In this document: positions 1 to 5,918 of the stretch, piece after piece
Position numbering within the stretch: the first letter of the stretch is position 1
Layout: every line of letters starts with the position of its first letter
Virus record (IMG/VR): IMGVR_UViG_3300006950_000008
Coordinates: 1 to 21,633 of that record
Direction: 5' to 3' (one strand)
Length of the DNA: 21,633 nt
Source of the DNA: a virus
Translations under genes and position numbers: made by a program
Notes under the pieces: model-generated
The model's input: only the letters and a program-made list of their open reading frames with translations
Told to the model about the DNA's origin: nothing
The model's database searches: none

Positions 1-1
1 A

Positions 2-154
2 CCATCTGAACTCGTTGACTTTACCACGGCGTGGAAGGCTTATGAGGAAGGGAAAACAATCCAAAGCAGTTTAGAGGTTAAATTTAACGACACGGCAAAT
101 TATCGGGCATTTACACCGGTTGAAATTCGCGGCCTCTGGCAAATCCTTGGCTAG
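2..154 (+). CDS. Tad2/DUF2829-like protein, C-terminal fragment (cut by window edge)
   Basis: The reading frame is open from the left edge and ends with TAG at 152-154; the start lies outside the window. The 50 visible residues match the C-terminal half of the complete gene at 10448-10741: VDFTTAWKAYEEGKTIQS here against VDFATAWQAYENGRQIKS there, and EIRGLWQIL against EIRGKWIIL. The two are therefore paralogues. The complete copy begins like the Tad2/DUF2829 family, so this one probably does too, but its N-terminus cannot be seen. The family includes phage proteins that sequester the Thoeris immune signal; whether this member does so is unknown. Confidence 0.7.
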   Translation, partial: PSELVDFTTAWKAYEEGKTIQSSLEVKFNDTANYRAFTPVEIRGLWQILG

Positions 155-308
155 CCGCTGCGCCGAGGGCTCCTGTCTCTACGGCAAGCCCATCTGCTGC
201 GTGGACTGCGACAAGCCGGACCCGGAGCAATGCGCCGAATACTGCGAGAGCGCGAAGAAGCCGCTGTGCGTGGCGGTAAGAGAGAATGAGGAGGGTACGG
301 AAAAATGA
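147..308 (+). CDS. Small cysteine-rich protein
   Basis: A frame of about 53 codons encodes a Cys-rich peptide with CAEGSCLYGKPICCVDC followed by CAEYC and one more Cys, a pattern that suggests zinc or iron-sulfur binding. There is no ATG. TTG codons at 120 and 147 are both possible, and neither has a clear ribosome binding site. The TTG at 147 was chosen because it limits overlap with the preceding stop (152-154) and starts near the conserved-looking part. The stop at 306-308 overlaps the next ATG as ATGA. Small Cys-rich proteins of this kind are common in phage early regions; the function is unknown. Confidence 0.55.
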   Translation: MASRCAEGSCLYGKPICCVDCDKPDPEQCAEYCESAKKPLCVAVRENEEGTEK

Positions 309-457
309 AATGTAAGAAGTGCTGTTTTTGGAGTCAGGTTATGGCTAAAGCTATTGACGGAATTGTGTTTGCACTTTGCGAAAATAAGAACAGCGAACGA
401 TATATGGAATATACCGGTGAATATAGTAGCGGATGTTACGAGGGGGAAGAAAAATGA
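305..457 (+). CDS. Small Cys-rich (zinc-finger-like) protein, 50 aa
   Basis: An ATG overlaps the previous stop as ATGA, and the gene ends in an ATGA overlap with the Gp157 gene, so it fits the tightly coupled operon. The product starts MKCKKCCFW and has later Cys residues in ALCEN and SGCYEGEEK. CxxC plus FW near the start, a middle Cys and a final GC with acidic residues recur in small phage zinc-finger-like proteins. Similar layouts occur in this window at 8838-9125 and 10206-10451. Function unknown. Confidence 0.6.
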   Translation: MKCKKCCFWSQVMAKAIDGIVFALCENKNSERYMEYTGEYSSGCYEGEEK

Positions 458-951
458 CAATCAGCCTATACCAATTAATCCCGGCATATCAGGGAGTCAT
501 GGAGGCTATCGAGAGCGCGGACCAAGAAGAAATGCAATGCCTTGTTGACACTCTCGAATCCATCAATGCCAGTTTGGAAGTCAAGGCCGAAGGGTACTGC
601 AAAATGGTTGCAATGCTTGACCGCCACGCTGATGCAATGGAGGCCGAACGTGACCGCATGGCTTCGCTTATGCTCTCCGTACGCAACAAGTCCAAGTACA
701 TGAAAGAGCGGTTGCAGAACGGCATGGAGGCAATGGGGAAGGACGAAGTGAGAACGGAGATTTTTACGATCCGGATCAAAAACAATCCGCCGGCGGTCGA
801 TGTTCACGACCCGGACAAAATCCCTGCCGACTTCAAGCGCACGACAGTCACCGTGGCAATAGACAAGGCAAAGATCAAAGCCGCGATTCAGTCCGGGCAG
901 GAAGTCCCAGGGGCGGCAATGATGCAGGGAAGGAGACTTGATATCAAATGA
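454..951 (+). CDS. Siphovirus Gp157-like protein
   Basis: The 165-residue product matches the Sipho_Gp157 family layout. It has an N-terminal segment with LYQLIPAYQGVMEAIES, a long charged helical middle that is probably coiled coil (about residues 40-95), and the typical C-terminal block with FTIRIKNNPPAV, KIPADFK and AIQSGQEVPGA. Family members usually sit beside single-strand annealing proteins, and here the next gene is ERF, so a role in phage recombination is likely; a Gp157 member was also linked to phage resistance in Streptococcus. The ATG at 454 follows a GAGGGGGAAGAAA ribosome binding site. The earlier TTG at 433 lies inside the preceding gene and is not needed. Confidence 0.88.
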   Translation: MTISLYQLIPAYQGVMEAIESADQEEMQCLVDTLESINASLEVKAEGYCKMVAMLDRHADAMEAERDRMASLMLSVRNKSKYMKERLQNGMEAMGKDEVRTEIFTIRIKNNPPAVDVHDPDKIPADFKRTTVTVAIDKAKIKAAIQSGQEVPGAAMMQGRRLDIK

Positions 952-1679
952 ACGACCTGACACAACTTATCCCGGCGCTGGTAAAGTTTCAATCCGAATG
1001 CCCGTCAATCCCCAAAGACAAAGAAAACCCATTTTTTGAAAATAAGGTTACGCATAAAAAGTGTATGTATGCTGACCTGCTGACAATTGTAGAAAAAACG
1101 CGAAAGCCACTATCAGATAACGGGCTGTCAGTTTTGCAATTGGTGAATAAAGGGACGCTGGAAACGGTCTTGTATCATACCTCCGGGCAAATTCTGGAAT
1201 CGGAAATGGACCTGTTGAATGATAAAAACACGATGCAGGGTCTCGGGTCCGCAATCACCTACGCAAGGCGATATGCGATGTCAACAATTCTTGGGATTGT
1301 GACTGAAGAAGACGATGACGGCAACGGCGCATCAGGAACCCCTGCAAGCCCTCCAAAATCCTCCCCGGGTACAACCACACCCCCCCCCGCCGCAAAACCT
1401 CCCACAGGCGAAGCAGGGGCGAAATCCAACCCTTCCACGCCGCTACAACACAACCAGATTAACTCACTCTGGCAAGATTTGGGCAAAACCGAAGCGCAGC
1501 TGAAAGCGCAGTTGAAACAGGATATGCAGGTTGACTGCGTGGAGGAACTGACCGGAGGGCAGGCGGGGATTGTGGTAGCAGGGATATTGGGGCTGCTGAA
1601 AAAGGCGAAGGCTGAACAATCTCTCTCGGGGTTGGCAGCAAAGGGCGGGATGAACGAGGGCGAACTTGTTCCTCGCTAA
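948..1679 (+). CDS. erf: ERF-family single-strand annealing protein
   Basis: The 243-residue product carries the hallmark ERF stretch NTMQGLGSAITYARRYA followed by MSTILGI (residues about 94-117), then an acidic EEDDDG turn. ERF proteins, as in phage P22, bind single-stranded DNA and promote annealing and genome circularisation. After residue 126 comes a linker rich in Ser, Pro and Ala, followed by a separate C-terminal domain of about 80 residues. The linker contains a run of nine C bases at 1380-1388. The gene starts on an ATGA overlap with the Gp157 gene and overlaps the following HNH gene by 14 bp. Confidence 0.9.
   Translation: MNDLTQLIPALVKFQSECPSIPKDKENPFFENKVTHKKCMYADLLTIVEKTRKPLSDNGLSVLQLVNKGTLETVLYHTSGQILESEMDLLNDKNTMQGLGSAITYARRYAMSTILGIVTEEDDDGNGASGTPASPPKSSPGTTTPPPAAKPPTGEAGAKSNPSTPLQHNQINSLWQDLGKTEAQLKAQLKQDMQVDCVEELTGGQAGIVVAGILGLLKKAKAEQSLSGLAAKGGMNEGELVPR
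1380..1388 (+). repeat. C9 homopolymer inside the erf linker
   Basis: Nine consecutive C bases encode three prolines in the linker between the ERF domain and its C-terminal domain. Gain or loss of one base would separate the annealing domain from the C-terminal domain. The tract is read directly from the sequence; slippage is inference. Confidence 0.6.
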
Positions 1680-1956
1680 GCAGAAACGAGTCAGGCTGAC
1701 GGGCGCAGCACTAAAAAAAGTATATGCGGTTGTGTGGCAACGCGAAAACGGGTGTTGCGTCCTATGTCAAATCTTCGTGGAACCGGGAACCCCGCCGCAT
1801 CACGTGGTCTTCCGCAGCCACGGCGGCAGCGATTCGGCAGGAAATTGCGTAGTTTTGTGTGGTTGTTGTCACAGGATAGCACATGGTGAGTTTGCGAGAG
1901 AGGCGAGGGTAAAGTTACTGAAGTATTTGGGGAGGGAGAAAAATGCGAGAGATTAA
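1666..1956 (+). CDS. HNH endonuclease
   Basis: The 96-residue product has the order expected for a small HNH nuclease: CVLC (first zinc pair, about residues 31-34), PPHHVVFRSHGG (the HH core), then the Asn of SAGNCVVLC and CGCCHRIAHG supplying the second zinc pair and final His. Start choice: a TTG at 1666 is preceded by GAGGG about six bases upstream, and no ATG fits. Small HNH proteins in phages include packaging partners, homing enzymes and recombination nucleases. Its place straight after ERF favours a recombination role, but this is inference. Confidence 0.82.
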   Translation: MFLAKQKRVRLTGAALKKVYAVVWQRENGCCVLCQIFVEPGTPPHHVVFRSHGGSDSAGNCVVLCGCCHRIAHGEFAREARVKLLKYLGREKNARD

Positions 1957-2338
1957 ATTCCGAGCGTGGGACAAGAAAAACGGGAAAATGATTCATCCGT
2001 CTGGTGCATACGGAAGCGACGAATATTGGCAGATTGAAAACGCAAACGGTCAACATTGGGGCATGTTCCATAAGATGAAGCGGATTTGTGGAAGCGCGGA
2101 CGGTTCGGGAATATTAATGCAGTATACGGGGTTGCGCGACAAAAATAAACGGATGATTTTTGAGGGGGATATTTTAGAGTTTAACGCGGCAGAATGGGGC
2201 GCGACCAATGGAAATATCGCAGTTGTTTGTTTTAATTCGTACGATGGATGGCAAGCCCTCGGAAGCACAAAAGAATGGGGAACATATTGTTCCATCATCG
2301 GCAACATCCACGAAAACCCCGAACTGGTGCAACCATGA
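1943..2338 (+). CDS. YopX-family protein
   Basis: The 131-residue product begins MREIKFRAWDKKNGKM and contains LMQYTGLRDKNKRMIFEGD and later IIGNIHENPEL, which are the three signature blocks of the YopX family (phage SPbeta YopX type). Members are common in Bacillota phages; their molecular role is not established. A GGGGAGGGAG ribosome binding site precedes the ATG, which lies 14 bp inside the HNH gene. The stop overlaps the next ATG as ATGA. Confidence 0.9.
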   Translation: MREIKFRAWDKKNGKMIHPSGAYGSDEYWQIENANGQHWGMFHKMKRICGSADGSGILMQYTGLRDKNKRMIFEGDILEFNAAEWGATNGNIAVVCFNSYDGWQALGSTKEWGTYCSIIGNIHENPELVQP

Positions 2339-2694
2339 GCGATAACACAACCGGCGACCTGTCGGAACAATGCGACGCACTATCAGAGATTCTGGCAGCA
2401 AAATACCTGATCGTTGCTGACTACGAATCGGACCACGAACACGCCGTGAAACTGACCATCAGGGCAAAGGCGGCGGCTACGGGACGAACCAAAGGAACGC
2501 CAATGGTTATACGTATGCTCATAGAAAATGACCCGCAAGTGGTTGACGCGTCAGAAAAGGAATCCGCCGCGTTCGCAACCCTCACTTTAGGCAACGCGGA
2601 AATCAAGGGACTTGAAGCGCGGTTCCAAGCGGCGAAGCATTTGGTCCAACTCAAAATTCAGGAGTTGCGAAACCTGGGAGGGTACGGACGATGA
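2335..2694 (+). CDS. Unrecognised phage protein, 119 aa
   Basis: The product is acidic at its N-terminus and Ala-rich, probably mostly helical. The C-terminal third (LEARFQAAKHLVQLKIQEL) looks like an amphipathic or coiled-coil helix. No family was recognised. It starts on an ATGA overlap with the YopX-like gene and ends just before the cytosine methyltransferase. There is no clear ribosome binding site of its own, so expression by translational coupling is likely. Position suggests an accessory to recombination or modification, but nothing in the sequence shows this. Confidence 0.7.
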   Translation: MSDNTTGDLSEQCDALSEILAAKYLIVADYESDHEHAVKLTIRAKAAATGRTKGTPMVIRMLIENDPQVVDASEKESAAFATLTLGNAEIKGLEARFQAAKHLVQLKIQELRNLGGYGR

Positions 2695-2698
2695 TCGG

Positions 2699-3421
2699 AT
2701 GAAAGTGCTTTCATTATTCTCGGGTATCGGCGGCCTCGATTTGGCAGCGTCCTGGGCCGGCATGGAAACGGTAGCATTTTGTGAGATTGAACCGTATGCC
2801 TGCAAGGTTTTGGAAAGGAGGTTTCCGGGTGTACCAATTTATAACGATGTTCGAGAACTTACAGCAGAGCGATTGCGACAGGATGGAATCAGAGAAATCG
2901 ACATCATCACCGGAGGATTCCCGTGTCAGGACGTTAGCTGCGCGGGTAAAAGAACTGGCTTCCATGATTCAGACGGGGAAGTTACCCGAAGCGGTTTGTG
3001 GGCAGAGTACGCCCGAATCATTGGCGAAATTAAGCCCCAATGGGTTGTGGCTGAAAATGTCCGGGGACTCCTGTCAATCCCTGCTATGGGACAGCCAGGG
3101 GGAGGATTCGGAATTGTTCTCAGGGACTTGGCCGATATGGGGTATAGTGCTGGATGGTGTTGCTATGGCGCTGCCGATGTTGGAGCGCCGCACAGAAGGG
3201 AACGGGTGTTCATCGTGGCCCACGATAACAGCGGAATGCGGAGATCATCCCGGTCGCAAGAAGTACAAGCCGGGGCAACAACTGCACCTGACAGGGGCCG
3301 TGTGGCCGCAGAACTGGCCGACACCAAAGACCCCTACGGGTGGCGGGCAGGTCCAACGCAATACGCCGGGTGGGGGTATCCGCAAATTAGAAGATGCTGT
3401 ATCGGGGGAAATCGGATATAA
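2699..3421 (+). CDS. C5-cytosine DNA methyltransferase, catalytic part (motifs I-VIII)
   Basis: The 240-residue product has the front half of a C5 methyltransferase: motif I LFSGIGGLDLA (residues 6-16, SAM binding), CEIEPYA (acidic SAM contact), motif IV GGFPCQDVS with catalytic Cys76, motif VI AENVRG with Glu119, and motif VIII VGAPHRRERVFIVAH. Motifs IX and X are absent: the frame runs into an unremarkable tail and stops at 3419-3421. The missing C-terminal part, including motif X, is encoded one base forward in the frame ending at 3893. The ATG at 2699 gives the usual MKVLSLFSG start; upstream codons do not look like this family. Either the two frames make two subunits, a frameshift joins them, or the gene is broken. 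Confidence 0.85.
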   Translation: MKVLSLFSGIGGLDLAASWAGMETVAFCEIEPYACKVLERRFPGVPIYNDVRELTAERLRQDGIREIDIITGGFPCQDVSCAGKRTGFHDSDGEVTRSGLWAEYARIIGEIKPQWVVAENVRGLLSIPAMGQPGGGFGIVLRDLADMGYSAGWCCYGAADVGAPHRRERVFIVAHDNSGMRRSSRSQEVQAGATTAPDRGRVAAELADTKDPYGWRAGPTQYAGWGYPQIRRCCIGGNRI

Positions 3422-3893
3422 CACCGGCCAACTAAATAGTGACTGGGTTGAAATCCTGATGAACTATCCCATAGGCTACACAGACTTAGACGTGGACAAA
3501 TTGCAGGAGTGGCCGGGGTGGCCTGCGGGGATGGGGGCGAGGGAGTGGATGACGCCACAGGCTGGGCAATGCGGAAGTACGGCGAGAACGTCAGGCAGGC
3601 CGCTGGAGATGTCAACGCACTTGCAGGCGCAGGTTACGGTTGCAGAAAAAGCATGGGCCACTCCATCGGCGGGAGACGCACAAGGAACAACTGGCGGCGG
3701 TCAGGGAAGAAGTTTGCGAACAGATACGCGCTGCGCGTCTAACGGCCAATACCCCTACGAACCGCCCCGCGTAATTCAAGGGCAGAAGAGCAGGGCGAAG
3801 AGGCTAAAATGTTTGGGGAACTCCGTTCTGCCGCTGCAAGCATACCCAATATTCAAGGCAATTATGGACATTGAGAAGGAGATAAAAACATGA
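2883..3893 (+). CDS. Overlapping +1-frame ORF with C5 methyltransferase TRD/motif X region
   Basis: This frame is +1 to the methyltransferase and open from about 2781 to 3893. Its C-terminus has motif X-like RLKCLGNSVLPLQAYPIF, the part absent from the 2699-3421 product. Before it lie GQLNSDWVEILMNYPIGYTDL (read as GQLNSDWVE and ILMNYPIGYTDL) and WPTPKTPTGGG, patterns I know from phage cytosine methyltransferase C-termini. The part overlapping the catalytic gene also looks family-like: PEDSRVRT over the PCQ motif, CGQSTPESLAKLSP over WAEYARIIGEIKP, and FSGTWPIWGIV with ALPMLERRTEG over GAPHRRER. The start is uncertain: ATG 2883 (chosen), ATG 2847, GTG 2781 or internal ATG 3165, none with a strong ribosome binding site. 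The stop overlaps the next ATG as ATGA. Confidence 0.7.
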   Translation: MESEKSTSSPEDSRVRTLAARVKELASMIQTGKLPEAVCGQSTPESLAKLSPNGLWLKMSGDSCQSLLWDSQGEDSELFSGTWPIWGIVLDGVAMALPMLERRTEGNGCSSWPTITAECGDHPGRKKYKPGQQLHLTGAVWPQNWPTPKTPTGGGQVQRNTPGGGIRKLEDAVSGEIGYNTGQLNSDWVEILMNYPIGYTDLDVDKLQEWPGWPAGMGAREWMTPQAGQCGSTARTSGRPLEMSTHLQAQVTVAEKAWATPSAGDAQGTTGGGQGRSLRTDTRCASNGQYPYEPPRVIQGQKSRAKRLKCLGNSVLPLQAYPIFKAIMDIEKEIKT

Positions 3894-4147
3894 TCGACGC
3901 GACAACCATCAAAGCCGCCGGACGCATGCTCAAATCCGGCATGCCGCCGAAACAAATCGCCGCCGAACTCGGCATACGTGTTGGGTCAGTCTACCGCTGG
4001 CGGGCGAAGCTGGGGATAAAAAGCGGTCCGGGAGCGAAGAAACTACGGATAGAGAAAGAACTCGGCGACCTGTCGGATAGGGCGGTAGCGCAGAAGTGCG
4101 GGGCGAGCAGGGCGTACGTGTGGGACGTGAGGGCGGGGCGGCGATGA
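3890..4147 (+). CDS. Small HTH DNA-binding protein
   Basis: The 85-residue product shows two helix-turn-helix-like segments: PPKQIAAELGIRVGSVYRWR (about residues 19-38, resolvase/MerR-like) and DRAVAQKCGASRAYVWDVR (about 63-81). It is strongly basic at the C-terminus. A GAGAAGGAGA ribosome binding site precedes the ATG, which overlaps the methyltransferase stop as ATGA, and the gene is also coupled by ATGA to the next methyltransferase. It may regulate or target the flanking modification genes; that is inference. The first segment resembles the C-terminus of the protein at 8229-8588. Confidence 0.7.
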   Translation: MIDATTIKAAGRMLKSGMPPKQIAAELGIRVGSVYRWRAKLGIKSGPGAKKLRIEKELGDLSDRAVAQKCGASRAYVWDVRAGRR

Positions 4148-5028
4148 ATGAACGAACCACGAAACAGATAAAAACAGAATTGTTTTGCGACAATTTCCAA
4201 AACTATAAAAGATACGGCATACCGAAAGCGCAACTGGTTATCGCCGATATTCCTTATAATTTGGGCAAAAATGCTTACGGTTCGAGCACGGAATGGTATA
4301 TCGACGGCGATAACAAAAAAGGCGAAAGCAAAAAGGCTGGTAAAGGATTTTTCAACACGGACTATGCTTTCAACATCGTCGAATACTTCCACTTTTGCAG
4401 CAACCTGCTGATCAAGGAACCGAAAGAAGCAGGCAAAGCCCCGGCAATGATCGTGTTTTGTTCTTTCGAGCAAATGAACCTCGTGATCGAGTGCGGCAAA
4501 AAATATGGATTCCCAAAAAGTTACCCGCTGTTTTTCATCAAGAACACTTCAGCACAAGTGCTAAAGGCAAACATGCGGATTGTGGGCGCGACTGAACACG
4601 CAGTAGTTTTATACCGCGACAAGTTACCGAAGTTCAACAATAACGGCAAGATGATTTTGAATTGGCAAACATGGGAAAAAGACAACCGAGCCGCATATCC
4701 CAAGGTGCATCCTACCCAGAAGCCTGTCAACGTGCTGAAACGCCTCATAACTGCATTCACGGACCCCGGTGATGTAGTTATTGACCCCGTGGCTGGCAGC
4801 GGAACAACGCTAAGGGCTTGTATGGAATTGGGTCGCAGCAGTTACGGGTTCGAAGTGTCAAAGATATTTTACCGGTTGGCGAAACTGAAAATGCTGTCGA
4901 ACGTAAACATTCAAACAGAATTGATGCAGGAAGAAAGATTTATTGCGTCGGTATTCGGGCAGAACTTATTCGAGGATTCGGTAACGTGTGAAGGGGAGCA
5001 GCCGAAGCAGGGCGGAGCGGGGGCTTGA
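4144..5028 (+). CDS. Beta-class DNA methyltransferase (N6-adenine or N4-cytosine)
   Basis: The 294-residue product has the beta-class motif order. Motif IV lies near the N-terminus (VIADIPYNLG, residues 32-41), a variable target-recognition middle follows, and then HPTQKPVNVLKRLI (189-202) and the SAM-binding motif I VIDPVAGSGTT (212-222). Such enzymes use SAM to methylate exocyclic amino groups of A or C. The catalytic tetrapeptide reads DIPY rather than the common DPPY/NPPY/SPPY, a conservative variant. No restriction partner is visible, so it is likely a solitary phage methyltransferase that protects phage DNA. It starts on an ATGA overlap with the HTH gene. Confidence 0.88.
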   Translation: MNERTTKQIKTELFCDNFQNYKRYGIPKAQLVIADIPYNLGKNAYGSSTEWYIDGDNKKGESKKAGKGFFNTDYAFNIVEYFHFCSNLLIKEPKEAGKAPAMIVFCSFEQMNLVIECGKKYGFPKSYPLFFIKNTSAQVLKANMRIVGATEHAVVLYRDKLPKFNNNGKMILNWQTWEKDNRAAYPKVHPTQKPVNVLKRLITAFTDPGDVVIDPVAGSGTTLRACMELGRSSYGFEVSKIFYRLAKLKMLSNVNIQTELMQEERFIASVFGQNLFEDSVTCEGEQPKQGGAGA

Positions 5029-5054
5029 CAAGGTATTATTACTTGTGGTATTGT
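5025..5054 (+). promoter_or_regulatory. Candidate sigma-70-type promoter
   Basis: A perfect -35 box TTGACA (5025-5030) is followed after 18 bp by TATTGT (5049-5054; four of six consensus bases). The gene at 5076 follows with a strong AAGGAGGGG site at 5062-5070. This is one of the few real gaps in the early block, which fits separate transcription of the replication genes. The -35 box overlaps the stop of the upstream methyltransferase. Confidence 0.5.
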
Positions 5055-5075
5055 TATGTATAAGGAGGGGATAAA

Positions 5076-5237
5076 ATGGACGTAAAATATGAACTCGAAA
5101 AAACGGCAAAAAGCAAGGTTCAAATCGCGGTAGAAGTTGGGGTAACTCCTCAAACTATCCGATACTGGGAACTGGGGTTGACTGAGCCGACAGAAGAAAA
5201 CCTCGAAAAGTTGAAGGTTTGCTTAGGGGTTGATTAA
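5076..5237 (+). CDS. Very short HTH (XRE-like) regulator, 53 aa
   Basis: The product is almost only a helix-turn-helix: KSKVQIAVEVGVTPQTIRYW followed by ELGLTEPTEENLEKLK, typical of the XRE/Cro family recognition helix and its trailing helix. It is preceded by AAGGAGGGG and a candidate promoter, and its TAA directly abuts the ATG of the replication protein (TAAATG). As the first gene after the promoter it may regulate the replication operon or help recognise the phage origin; this is inference. Confidence 0.75.
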   Translation: MDVKYELEKTAKSKVQIAVEVGVTPQTIRYWELGLTEPTEENLEKLKVCLGVD

Positions 5238-5918
5238 ATGCAATGGTTTCGAATGTATGGAGAATTTGCAAGTGACCCCAAGGTTCAGTCAATGGAAGAA
5301 ACGTTTCAAAGACGTTACATCATGTTACTGTGTTTGAAATGCAACGAAGAATTGCCGGGACTTTCGGATGAAGAAATTGGCTGTTCGTTGCGAATAAGTG
5401 AAGACGAGACAAAACGGACGAAAGAAAAACTCGTAGGCAAGGGGTTGATACTTGACAACTGGGACCCTACGAAATGGGACAAAAGACAATTTGTTAGTGA
5501 CCTTTCAACGGGTAGAGTCCAAAAATTCCGTAATAAGAACGTTCCAGATACAGAAACAGATACAGATACAGAGGAGAAACCGTTACAGAAACAAAAAGGA
5601 AACGTTACTGAAACGTTTCAAGACACTTCTGCGCTCGAAACAACTATTTTAGACTTCAAGATAATGCGGAACAAGATTAAGAAACCATTGACACCAAGAG
5701 CAGAAAAAATGCTGCGAAACACTCTTGATAAGTTGGGAAATACAGATGAAGAAAAGATAGCGCTTTTGGAACAAAGTATTCTGCATTGTTGGCAAGATGT
5801 TTACGCATTGAAAGAACAAGCAGCAAAACCAGTTAAGACAATGACAAAGGCGCAGCTTGACGCAATGACCGATGATGAGTATTTTGCCTATACGCAGGCC
5901 TGTAAGGGGGCGAATTGA
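5238..5918 (+). CDS. Phage replication protein with winged-helix-like N-terminus
   Basis: The 226-residue product opens with WFRMYGEFASDPKVQSM and RRYIMLLCLKCNEELPG, then DEEIGCSLRISEDE and LVGKGLI. This pattern occurs in phage replication initiator/replisome organiser proteins whose N-terminal domain resembles a winged helix. The middle (about residues 95-130) is a polar linker with a TETDTDTEE run. The C-terminal part (about 135-205) is helical, with SILHCWQDVYALKE, and could bind the helicase. It sits directly upstream of the primase/helicase gene and overlaps its first codons, which supports a role in replication initiation or helicase loading. Confidence 0.75.
   Translation: MQWFRMYGEFASDPKVQSMEETFQRRYIMLLCLKCNEELPGLSDEEIGCSLRISEDETKRTKEKLVGKGLILDNWDPTKWDKRQFVSDLSTGRVQKFRNKNVPDTETDTDTEEKPLQKQKGNVTETFQDTSALETTILDFKIMRNKIKKPLTPRAEKMLRNTLDKLGNTDEEKIALLEQSILHCWQDVYALKEQAAKPVKTMTKAQLDAMTDDEYFAYTQACKGAN

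Noticed and set aside
3509-3742. Frame-2 ORF beyond the catalytic methyltransferase stop
   Set aside because: It is Gly/Ala/Arg-rich, has no methyltransferase motif, and the +1 frame over the same bases carries the family-like sequence.
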